In this document: positions 10,539-19,184 of the stretch, in pieces
Layout of the letters: the number at the start of each line of letters is the position of its first letter
How positions within the stretch are numbered: position 1 is the stretch's first letter
DNA from: Setomelanomma holmii
Lineage: Eukaryota > Ascomycota > Dothideomycetes > Pleosporales > Phaeosphaeriaceae
DNA: 64,000 nucleotides
Direction: 5' to 3'
Assembly: GCA_010015745.1 (NCBI GenBank)
Contig: ML978271.1
Coordinates: 1 to 64,000 of the forward strand
Made by a program: the position numbers and the translations under genes
The notes under the pieces: generated by a model
The model's database searches: none
What the model saw: only the letters and a program-made list of their open reading frames with translations
Told to the model about the DNA's origin: nothing

Positions 10539-11430
10539 AATGTGCAAATATGTGCTGCAGCGCTCGAAGCTGCTGTGTTGTTTGTGAGGCTGAGAAGATG
10601 CCTATCAGGCGTTCAGCTTCAGCTGATGGTGGGGTGGATGCGGGGTCTGTAGGCCTTTTGAAGGGTAGCAATTGCAAAGTGTAGGAAGAAGAATAAAATG
10701 TTAGAATTCGAGAAAATCAAGGTCGCAAAGGTCGAAAAGGAGCTTAGAGGTGTCAGCAATGTTCAAGGCGCCCCGAAGTCTTGGAGCAGTGGTGCTCGTC
10801 CACGTCCAGCTTGCGCCTGCCCCCACAAGAATCAGCCTCGCCGTGCGGCTGTGCAAGCCATTGGCTTTTTGGCTAAGGCACAACGCGTAGAGCCCCGTTT
10901 GTCAGGCCCGATATAAAAAGCGAACGCTCCTTTAACTTCGACGGGCTAGACATACTGAAGTGGCAGCCCTGCGAGCGTCCGTCGGGTGCGCTGTCTCCTG
11001 CCTGGGGCGCTCGGAAGCTCCTGCCAGCTTGCGCTGGACCAAAGAAGCGCCGCGCGGCGTAGCTGAGTTTGACAATTCGGAACACTATCTCATGCACATC
11101 CAGAATGGGAAGACGAGACCCTGCGTCGTTCACAAGCGAAGCTACGGTACGACGGGTAGACGCCAAGGCAAGGAAGGAAGAACTATTGGGCATTTGCATG
11201 CGAGGGGGACCCAGGCTGGAGATTTGACAGCTACGTCATGCTTCGTCGCCCGCGACTTCTTGAACAACTACAAAACCTGACCATCGCTGGACTGCACTGA
11301 ATCACTCTCGATCTTGCGACCTCCTCACGCAAAAGTCTTACATTGCCATACCTAGCGAATCTTACCTGTGCGCTCTTCTTACCTTTTACACACTAGCGCG
11401 AACCATCGTCTGAATCCGTCGATCTTCGCC
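10539..11430. other. Intergenic between divergent genes
   Basis: 892 bp between the CaM kinase and the small membrane protein at 11431. The last 80 bp before 11431 are CT-rich, as in many fungal 5' UTRs. No gene seen. Confidence 0.6.
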
Positions 11431-11790
11431 ATGACCATCACTCAGATCTTCACCGTCTTCGCCGGCATCCTTGCCTTGGCGGGCGCTTACTTCTACTTCT
11501 TCGGCATCGATCCGGAGACGAAGCGCGAGCTCGAGCGCAAGGCTCTCAAGACCATGGGCGAGAACAAAATGTCTTACATGGCCAAGGGTATGCTCCAATG
11601 CTCGTGTCTAGCTTCAGATCACTGACGTCTTCCAGACCAGATCAACAAGATACCTACCTCAGACCAGGAAGATGTCAAGCAGCTCAAGAAGAGCCTTGGC
11701 AATGCTGTCGGCGGCGTCTCCAACAACCCTCTGGGCGAGCAAGCTGGTGAAACCGCAGACAGGTTGACATCTCCGTTGACTGGTCGCTAA
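11431..11790 (+). CDS. Small N-terminally anchored protein, conserved in fungi, function unknown
   Basis: Two exons, 11431-11584+G and from 11638, joined over GTATGC...CTTCCAG. The first exon ends MSYMAKG/D; the second starts with AC completing an Asp codon. The product is about 103 aa and ends PLTGR. An N-terminal membrane helix (IFTVFAGILALAGAYFYFFG) is followed by a charged helix (ETKRELERKALKTMGENKMSYM) and a polar tail rich in Lys, Asn and Gly. Such small tail proteins fit a mitochondrial or ER membrane anchor, but I know of no assigned function. A coding-like stretch downstream (11828-11980) could be an alternative C-terminus. Exon boundaries are certain to within a few bases. Confidence 0.65.
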
Positions 11791-12140
11791 TGGTATCCTC
11801 TCTGCAGTTCGAGTGGCGACGCAGTCATAGGATGCGGCTGTCAATTACTCGAAGAGTGCGGTTGACCGAGTTGACTTCGATACGGTGTACGACTACTCCA
11901 AAAGCGCGCTCGAGCGAGTGTCTACCTTGAGCAAGAAGTCCAAGGACCAGGTCCAGAAGAAGGTCGAAAAGACGCAATGATGTCGTAATGGCGATACACA
12001 CGGCTGAGGTGTCTGGCGTTGTTCGAAACATAACGGTTCAGAGCGGTTGCCTGCATCATCACTTGGATATCCTCGTCGTTCCCGTTCCCTATAGAGCACG
12101 ACCACTTCCTTTCGTATAGCAATCGGAGTCTTCAATTGAA
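11791..12140 (+). other. Intergenic stretch with coding-like tail
   Basis: From 11830, just after an acceptor-like CATAG, one frame reads DAAVNYSKSAVDRVDFD, continues through two similar Ser/Lys/Val-rich blocks and stops at TGA 11978-11980. Its codon choice looks coding, but I found no donor in the preceding exon that joins it in phase. It may be an alternative terminal exon or a remnant. Confidence 0.35.
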
Positions 12141-12533
12141 TCATGTCCCACCCTTCAACCACCCCCAACACACCCCCTCCCAACCCAACGTAATCCCCCA
12201 AAACACAACCAAAAACCCCCTTTTCCTCGTCTTATGTTGAAAATAATGCATACCCACCAATGCACCCGGCCACCCGCCGACCAGCGCCAACACATGCAAT
12301 GTCGCTTCACTGACCCGCCACTCAAGGTTTCTAGCCGGCATCTTATCGTAGCCGTAGAACAAGAACGTGATGCTGCTGGCTAGACATGTCCATGCGAGCG
12401 GTAGGAGCGAGTGTGTGGTGGTGTAGAGCCGTACGAGGGTGAAGCTCGGGAGAATGAGGGATGCGAGGCCGGCGAGGGTGGCGGGTGTGAGGGGGCGGTT
12501 GTGGGGACGGGCGCGGTTGCGTTTGGGTGGCAT
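12141..12533 (-). CDS. DUF1294 small membrane protein
   Basis: An intronless 130-aa protein. The basic N-terminus (PKRNRARPHNRP) is followed by hydrophobic helices and the DUF1294 signature: FYGYDKM-A-, then RVSEATLHVLALVGGWPGAL and HYFQHKTRKRGF, with a final membrane helix (FLVVFWGITLGWEGVCWGW). In bacteria and fungi the domain sometimes follows a cold-shock domain; here it stands alone. No biochemical role is established. The start is the first ATG after an in-frame stop. Confidence 0.85.
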   Translation of the reverse strand: MPPKRNRARPHNRPLTPATLAGLASLILPSFTLVRLYTTTHSLLPLAWTCLASSITFLFYGYDKMPARNLEWRVSEATLHVLALVGGWPGALVGMHYFQHKTRKRGFLVVFWGITLGWEGVCWGWLKGGT

Positions 12534-13059
12534 TGCAGTCAGTCAGTTGACGTTGAGTTTGTGGGCTTGGAAAGGCTATCACTGGGGAGCTTCAGCAGCG
12601 CCCTATGCTCAAGGTGCCCTGTCGATCTTCCGCGGTCATGGCGCGCTTGGTCAGATACGGTCTAGTTCAACGTTCAAGCTTCACCTGCAAACTGCTACTT
12701 GCACATCGAATTGACATGCAGCGTTCGAGTGAGTATGGGCGTTCGCCATGGCCGTAAAAGTTTCTGACGCGAATGATTCAAAGGCTGTAGCATGAGGCTC
12801 ACCATGCACGACTGTCCAGGAAGTTGTATTCGTTATTCATTATCCAGCTGTGTAGTGCACCCCGAGTCGTTCTATTTCACAAGCAGAGATGCTCGTCCAT
12901 ATGTATACATTTGGGTTAGACCGTATCAAGTGTGCGTTCGCCATGGCGGGAGTCGCTGAGATAGAAAATCGCTATGAAAGTGTGTGCGTAATGCTGTTGA
13001 ACAGGCTAGTAGTAGTCGCTGTCAAAAGAGTTGACTCGCCGAAGCCAGGGTCGGACTTT
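12534..13059. other. Intergenic, nothing recognised
   Basis: 526 bp with no supported gene; promoter side of the DUF1294 gene and 3' flank of PAL1. Confidence 0.6.
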
Positions 13060-14463
13060 CTAAGCCTCGATCTCCTGCTTGCGGCGACGAATGCTGCCAA
13101 ATCGTTTCTTCAAAGTGATTCCCATGCCCTTTCCAGTGGTATTGCTTCGACCAACACCAGAAGCCTCGGCGTCAAGTGTCTCCGACGGGATGATGCCCGG
13201 CGCTTCGGCATGGCCAACACTCTTGCTGTGGTGGCGGCGAGAAGTCATCTCTGTGCCCGAGTCCCCGAGCCTCTTATGGTCCTTCAGAGCTTTCTCAATA
13301 GTGTAAGATGGTTCGCCTTTGCCCTTCAAGTCATCGGGATGGTAGTCCTGCGAGGTGTTAATGCGAGGTAAGCAAAACTCAATGATATCAGCATACCACA
13401 CCAGGCCACCTCCTATAGTCACCTCCTGGCTCACGCTGAAGATCGGCTCCCTCCTCATAGTTGAGAACCCTACCAAAGCGATCCGCAATGCCAGGCGGAA
13501 TGTTGGCTACACCTTCCAGTGGACGATGCTTTGTCACAGCGTCGATAATATTCTCCCGTGGAGTGGCCCGGAGTGCTTCCTCGTTCGTCTCTTTGACCGC
13601 TGCAATCGGGGGGTATTTCACATGCTTGTTGTTTCGCGCGAGGCTGGCCGCATCGTACGGACCCTCGTGGTGGTATCGAGCAAAACCGGCTCCATCCAGT
13701 CGATCGATAACATCGGCGCCCTGGAAATTCTTCTTCCTAAGATGAGGAGCACGGTGAGCAGTCTTTTCATCTTTACGAATTACATCAAGTGGCCTGTGGG
13801 ACAGGTCTCCAGGGTATCGCTCCCTAAGCGAGCCACTCCGTGCGAGTCTTCCGCTCTTTGTTGATGGCACCGAATCGCTAGATCGGCGGGGACGAGATTC
13901 GTTCATGGATCCAAAGGCTTGGGATCGGTGGCTCGAATGGGTCGAGAAGTGCTCGCGGCGAGGGCTAGCAGAATTGGGAGGGGAGGGGTAATCATACCTC
14001 CTTCTGCTGGGAGTGCTTGGTCCATTGTGGTCTCCAAAGGGATTCTTCGATTCAGATGACGCTCTCGAGCGGCGGTAGGGATTAGTCTCAACCGAGCTGC
14101 CGGTATGCTGCACGCTGACAGTCGGCTGGGCCTTTGAGATCTCGGTAGCTCCAGGCGGTGTGATGGGTTGTTGTGGACCAAAAGTTGAGCGAAAGTGTGT
14201 ATTCAGTCCAGTCTCGTCGCTTGGATCCGGCTCGATCAAGGGATCGATCAAAGCATGTTGTGCCTGACAAGTCAGTCAATGGACACAAAGGCAGCTGATC
14301 TTTCTGTGTGTATGCGCCAGGGACGGTTTGAAGAATGTCGATCGCAGCCAATAATTTTGCGAATGCCTCGAAGAGTATGCAAAGCCGTGACACAGTGTTT
14401 CAAAAACAGAAGGGAAGGACCCGGCTAGGGTGTCTGACAAAAATGACGACTTACCCGCTCCAT
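13060..14463 (-). CDS. PAL1: Pal1 cell-morphology / endocytosis protein
   Basis: Three exons give 387 aa: 14463-14455 (9 nt, MER), 14263-13397 and 13347-13060. The body shows the Pal1 domain: SLRERYPGDLSHRPLDVIRK, then RAPHLRKKNFQGADVIDRLD, YHHEGPYDAA, NEEALRATPRENIIDAV, HRPLEGVANIPPG and a YEEGADL acidic motif. After the second intron come RRWPG/VDYHPDDLKGKGEPSYTIEKAL and a basic tail (LKKRFGSIRRRKQE). The N-terminal 130 residues are Ser/Arg/Pro-rich and probably disordered, typical for phosphoregulation. In fission yeast Pal1 localises to growing tips and endocytic sites and keeps cells cylindrical. The 9-nt first exon is inferred from ATGGAGCGG preceding a GTAAGT donor, with phase and acceptor agreeing. 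Confidence 0.88.
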
Positions 14464-14754
14464 GCCGCTTGTGTTACTGAAGTTTGTAAAACTACGCGCT
14501 GAGGGCTGATGAGATGAAATTCAAAGTACTATGCAAGTCAAACAAGTCGGTGACTGTGGAGAGGAAGGTGTCAAATGCTAGTGAGAGGCAGGAGAACAGG
14601 TGACAGAACGGTCAGGCTTATCACTGACTTGGCACGACGCGTACCTGCACATGTCATCGCTTTTGTCCTGCAGGTACGTCATTGGCTCGAGCTTGGAGGC
14701 CCGCTTTCGGAAGTTGCGGAAACGATCGCCAGGCGCAACACCAGCACGCCAACA

Positions 14755-15807
14755 ATGCCCCTGGTTCAATATCCCAACTCTGAGTCCGACGAGGCTGATA
14801 GCTGGGAAGCCAAACCTGCTCAGCCTTGCCCAACTACGTCAAAGGTTGCTCTGAAGCGCAAGCGCGTCGAAGCTACCCAGGAATTGCCCCCGTTACCGAG
14901 CGCATTCTTCGACTGCTATGCGACGAATGCGCGCGTCAGCACGAGCGACAACCCAAGCCTGCATGGAGGTCGCAAGCGTGCAATTCCCCATGTTGAGGGT
15001 AATTGGCCAAGCCATGTCTATTTAGAGTGTAAGAATGACCCGTAGAGCTCCGGAACTAGAGGCTAAGCAGACTGACGTATGGGAGGGATTCCTTCACAGA
15101 CCGAGTCCGATGGCTTACATAATCTGATCCAGACTGTCAGAGCTACGATCGCGCAAGACATCAAGGCCCATCCGAGCAAGCTTGCTGTCCTAGAGATTAA
15201 AACCTCTCTTCAGTCAGAACTTGGTGCACCTCTGCCTTTGCATGTGTCCCTCTCTCGAACGTTGCAGATCCGCACAGAGGATAGAGAGGTGTTCCTGAAC
15301 ACGTTGAATTCTACTTTGCGGAAAGCTGCAGTCGAGTCGTTCCGCTTTACCTTTGCTGGGCTCAAGTGGGTGCCGAACTTTGAGCGCAACAGGTGGTTCT
15401 TAGTTCTTGGTATTGAGAAGCCCCAGTTGAACGAGCTCAACAGGCTCTTGGATGCTTGCAACGAAGCCGCCAAGAAATGCGGTCATCCAAGTCTATACAT
15501 TGGCGGTCACGGTGACGGGCCGATGGAGACGAACACTGAAGAAGAAGCGACAAAGAGGAGAAAGACAGAAGACGTCGGCGACACCGCCGTGGACCGTTCA
15601 GATCGCTTCCATATCAGCATAGCATGGAACCTGGAGGAGCCAGATCCCGAGTGGTTGTCGATGGTCAAAGGCATTGATGTCAACAAATATATCCAACCTC
15701 CGCGAAATGATTTCAGCGCCGTAAAGGCAAGGATTGGAAACACAGTACACAGCATTGCCCTAAAGCCCGGGAAGCCGCAGCTGCTCGCATCTGGATCCTG
15801 GAGCTGA
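14755..15807 (+). CDS. USB1: U6 snRNA 3'-phosphodiesterase Usb1/Mpn1
   Basis: Two exons, 14755-15028 and 15086-15807, give 331 aa. The junction codon is Trp92 (T/GG). The two 2H-phosphoesterase signature motifs are HVSLS (His144) and HISIAW (His267), the catalytic H-x-S pair. The N-terminus has the usual disordered SESDE region and ELPPLPSAFFDCYATNARVS, and HVEGNWPSHVYLEW precedes the catalytic domain. Usb1 trims the 3' oligo(U) tail of U6 snRNA to leave a terminal phosphate or 2',3'-cyclic phosphate, stabilising it for splicing. A charged insertion (TEEEATKRRKTEDVGD) sits between the two motifs, which may act as a nuclear signal. The start is the first ATG giving the conserved N-terminus. 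Confidence 0.9.
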
Positions 15808-16674
15808 GCTGAGCTGTCTTTGATAGGGACTGTAGATCTGTTCCTGTAGACATAGTAACATCTTGTTGCAGAGTATGATGGTTGTAATTTGTCGTAGCGG
15901 GCAAGGTTCAAAGTCTCAATAGTGGCTCACTCCTAGGTCCATCCACAGGGGCAGCTCATCCTTTTAGCTTTCGCAAAGCGTACGCTCCATGCCCATAGCT
16001 ACTGTCCCCACGTTTCTTAAACGAGCTTGATATCCTCGATACGGCCATTCGACATCATTATTGGCATGGAAGCCTGAAGTGCTTGAATTGGGCCCGGTGC
16101 GGACAAATGAGGAGGATTCGAGGTTGAAATGGGCACGCCGAAGGGTTAGTCGCACTTGTCGAATAGAAGGCGGGACCTAGTTTGCGCCAGGTCCATCAGA
16201 GTCGGGGAAGGAGAAGTTGCGGATCAACAGCACAAAGGGTGCTCAGAGCTTTGGAGTGTATAGTTACAGTTCGGTAATTTCATTGCTGCTTTGAGAAACA
16301 CTGTGCTACTACTGGATCATTGCACGTCCAAGACTTGAGGTAGCGAACGAAAGACGATCTCTTACAGCCCGCCCGAGTCTGATTGGAGATGACATGCATA
16401 TGCACCTCCGGGACTCCACATCTGGGTTCGGGAAAGGCATACCATCTGTACCACGACCAAGGCTTACATGCAGACGGGCGTAGTCGTTCAAGTCATTCTC
16501 TAAGTGCATACACATATATATGCATTGCTGCGCTGGCAAAACGTCTCGATCGTTCACCGCAACGTTGATAGTGTGCTGACTTGAGCCATCACCTTAGTAC
16601 CAATCGCCTACACAGCTTCACACTCCAATCTCAATCACTGTCTTCATCGGTCGGAACATTCTACCCTCTTGGCC
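15808..16674. other. Intergenic, nothing recognised
   Basis: 867 bp between two plus-strand genes; no coding signal that I can support. Confidence 0.6.
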
Positions 16675-17607
16675 ATGGCCTCACCAAGACACTTTGAGAG
16701 CACAGCCGGTATAATGCTTGTCAATCCGCGCTTACACGACCCTACATCACAGAACGCCGACACTTTCGAACGTTGGACAAAACTGCATTTTAGAGACTTG
16801 CTCACTGACTTGTCCGACCCTGAACACAGTGGCAGTCATGTGACTCGGACGCTTCGCTTCGTAGCCAGCGACGTGAATTCGAAGTATGGCCATGGAGCGG
16901 GTACGGAGTCTCAGTGAGTCTTGCCGGTGCGGATCGAGCGTATAACTCTGGGACGCTTAAAGACGGCTAGCTAATTCACGAACGATAGATATCTTTACAC
17001 CATTCGTACCCTACACATACCGGTATTTCGCACACCATCGTACTACGCTATCTCGCGCCGCTTGGATCTGGAAAACACGCGTAATCTGCTCGATGGTGAG
17101 GAGGAAGTTGGGTGTGAGGAGGGCAGTATGGTATGGGACATTGTCAATGCTAGCTTCTCGATTTTCGAAGAGGCAGATACTGGTAGCGATATTCCTGCGT
17201 ACTCGAACTTGCCTGCCGCTAATGGTAGTGTTGATGGAATCAGGCTCATCGGTATCGGACTCAATGGATTGGGCGACCATGGTGTCAAGGCGCTATTTGG
17301 TGGGCTGCTTCATTATCTCAAGTCGAACACGGGAGAAGGACTGCAGTTGTACGCGAGTCTGTATCACAATGTCGGTGCCGATGCGCAACCGGACATGCAT
17401 CCGCGTATCAGTGCCGACGTGGTTGGGGGCGCGGAGTGGTTGTTCCTCGCTGCCATCGAATTTCCATATTCGGAAGATGAGAAGCTAGAGGACAGAGTCG
17501 CAAAGTGGGTTGATGAAGCGCGCGGGGTGGGGAAGGATGGTGTGTCTGAGTACCGGATCAACTTTGGCGTTTGGTCGAGGGAAGTTGATATGGCGCGGTC
17601 CGAGTGA
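16675..17607 (+). CDS. Hypothetical protein, 285 aa (EthD-like fold possible)
   Basis: Two exons, 16675-16913 and 16989-17607, joined over a 75-nt GTGAGT...GATAG intron inside a Gln codon. I do not recognise the family with confidence. The pattern of an N-terminal IMLVNPRLHD strand, a helix carrying FERWTKLHFRDLL, a strand (TRTLRFVAS) and then YLYTIRTLHI resembles the layout of fungal EthD-like dimeric alpha/beta-barrel proteins. The second half repeats a comparable order (GIRLIGIGLNGL, WLFLAAIEFPY, EYRINFGVWS). No signal peptide, membrane helix or catalytic motif is evident. The start ATG follows a CTTGGCC context and is the first in frame. Confidence 0.7.
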
Positions 17608-18759
17608 GCTGTTGGAAGCAGAATGATGGCCGGTATTGGCTAAAACGGAGCCAGCTTTGGAGGCATCCAGTAGAAGTGCCATGCTTTTTCGTTTAGCATG
17701 TTGCCGTTCCGACAATCCTCGAGAAGCGCGATCTAACCTTATGCTTGGATATATGCCCATATTGGTGTCTCGCTCGCTACCGTCGTATAGTTAATCTATC
17801 CTCCCGCAGTCTCGGAAAATTTGGCTCATACAACCGTTGTTCCAGTACTGTGGTACAATGCATGTTCTGGCATGCTCGGAATGCAATGCAGCATGCGCGC
17901 CGCCGTTCTCCGCAAACCCTTGATTAGAGGCGTGAGTACAAGTATGGGGTGGTGGAGCTTGTCCTAACGGCGCAAGAAATCTGAATGATCTCAGCATCGT
18001 CCGTGTTGTTGTGTGTTCTGTGTTCTGTGTTTTGCCAGCTGTGACTTCGATTTAATAATGGTTGGTTGGCAGTCTTGCAGTGGTTCGTGGTCCTGCCGGT
18101 CATTGTGGAAGCGCCGTCGAAAACGCACACTGCAGCATGGAGGTTGTCAACACTGGATCAGATAAGAACCGAAGCAAGTATAGAAGTTCGCAGCTTTTCA
18201 TCCTCGTTGGCTCTGCGACGTGACCGAAATGGCCTGCTCAGCATTGCAAACAAGGTGCTGGTCGGACGGTATCGTCGAGACCGACAGTCTCGCGCAAGTT
18301 TCGGCCTGCACTGCTCTTTTGGAACGGAATATGATGATGTGATTCAGGATTGCTGTAGCGGCTTTGAGGGTGGATAATGCCAATATGAATTGCAGGAGAA
18401 ATAATTATGGACAATTGCAAAATGAACAGAACTTGATGGCCGATTATGACCAAGTCGATGAGACATCCGCTGACCTCATCACTCACTGTTCTACCAAGTT
18501 CGTGGCCGATTGTGCATCCTCTCCTCTGTCCCCTGTCGCTACTGTCCATTGCTGGCCGATCTGTCTATGTCAAACCTGGGCGATAGAATCGTTCCGTTCT
18601 CTCGCGATCTTGGTCGCTCCTCACGCATTTGTTCGTCTCCTGATCTATTTGTAGGCCGGTTTCGATTGTTGAAGAAGCGTTTTTCAAGTCAAGGACCTTT
18701 CTCGTGGTATGTCGTGTCGCACCTAGTGCGAGGCCTACATAAAGTTGCTTCTCGAATTC
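17608..18759. other. Gene-poor stretch, left part
   Basis: Short open frames in all directions without family features, domain motifs or consistent splice sites. GC content looks similar to that of the genes, so there is no obvious strong RIP signature by eye. Confidence 0.6.
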
Positions 18760-18764
18760 TTCTT

Positions 18765-18829
18765 TGTGACGGTATAAAACACCTTGTATACGGAACGGTA
18801 CACAAGGTCGGCCTTTTTGTACCGTTACA
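18765..18829 (+). repeat. TRIM 5' LTR
   Basis: 65 bp with TG...CA ends. The terminal bases form imperfect inverted repeats (TGTGACGGTATA against TGTACCGTTACA). An internal near-palindrome at 18782-18807 (CCTTGT...ACAAGG, nine of ten base pairs, GGAACG loop) could form a hairpin. TATAAAA lies 8 bp from the start and is a candidate promoter. Confidence 0.88.
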
Positions 18830-18844
18830 GTTATGAGCCCGGAA
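18830..18844 (+). mobile_element. TRIM primer-binding site
   Basis: GTTATGAGCCCGGAA abuts the 5' LTR with no spacer and equals the minus-strand site at 153-167. The first 11 bases are complementary to nucleotides around the CAU anticodon arm of initiator Met tRNA. Confidence 0.8.
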
Positions 18845-18977
18845 TCGCTTAGGCGTGCGTCAGCAGCTACAAACAGAACTGGTAGTTGGGTGGGTGCCTA
18901 CAAACGAGCAGACTACCAACAAGAACAACATCCCTACGAAAACCAGCGTTCGAATCACTGGAGGACCAGTATCCAAT

Positions 18978-19063
18978 CTCGAGACCCTGTGGAGGGTGAC
19001 GACCTACGTCCCTGAGGAGGGTGAAAACCTAGTCTATCGAGCCCTGGAGAGGGTGAAAACTCA
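18978..19063 (+). repeat. Tandem degenerate repeats inside the TRIM
   Basis: Three successive blocks of about 30 bp share CCTG-(GT/AG/GA)-GAGGGTGA followed by A/C-rich sequence (cores near 18985, 19012 and 19042). They make up about a third of the interior. Confidence 0.7.
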
Positions 19064-19115
19064 GTTTAGTGTCAGCTCTGCACTACGTCTACGACTTCGT
19101 TCGAGCTGGGGGGCG

Positions 19116-19179
19116 TGTGACGGTATAAATACCTTGTATACGGAACGGTACACAAGGTCGGCCTTTTTGTACCGTTACA
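19116..19179 (+). repeat. TRIM 3' LTR
   Basis: 64-bp copy of the 5' repeat, with one base fewer and one substitution near the TATA run. It is followed by the TTCTT target duplication. Confidence 0.88.
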
Positions 19180-19184
19180 TTCTT

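Larger units (their letters stand above)
18760..19184 (+). mobile_element. Complete miniature LTR retrotransposon (TRIM), copia type, with TSD
   Basis: A 415-bp element (18765-19179) is flanked by the direct duplication TTCTT (18760-18764 and 19180-19184). It has two terminal direct repeats of 65 and 64 bp (18765-18829; 19116-19179) starting TGTGACGGTATAAA and ending TTGTACCGTTACA. They differ only around the TATAAAACACC/TATAAATACC position. The sequence right after the 5' repeat is GTTATGAGCCC, complementary to the initiator Met tRNA anticodon arm. A G-rich tract (GAGCTGGGGGGCG, 19103-19115) directly precedes the 3' repeat, as a polypurine tract should. The 286-bp interior has no gag or pol, so mobilisation needs proteins from an autonomous copia relative. 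Confidence 0.88.

Noticed and set aside
10539..10677. Longer N-terminus for the CaM kinase from an upstream open frame
   Set aside because: The frame runs through the branch point and acceptor of intron 1 and has no ATG start; the 7-nt exon restores the conserved N-terminus.
18940..18970. tRNA gene suggested by GTTCGAATC
   Set aside because: No acceptor stem, D-arm or anticodon arm around it; it lies inside the TRIM interior.
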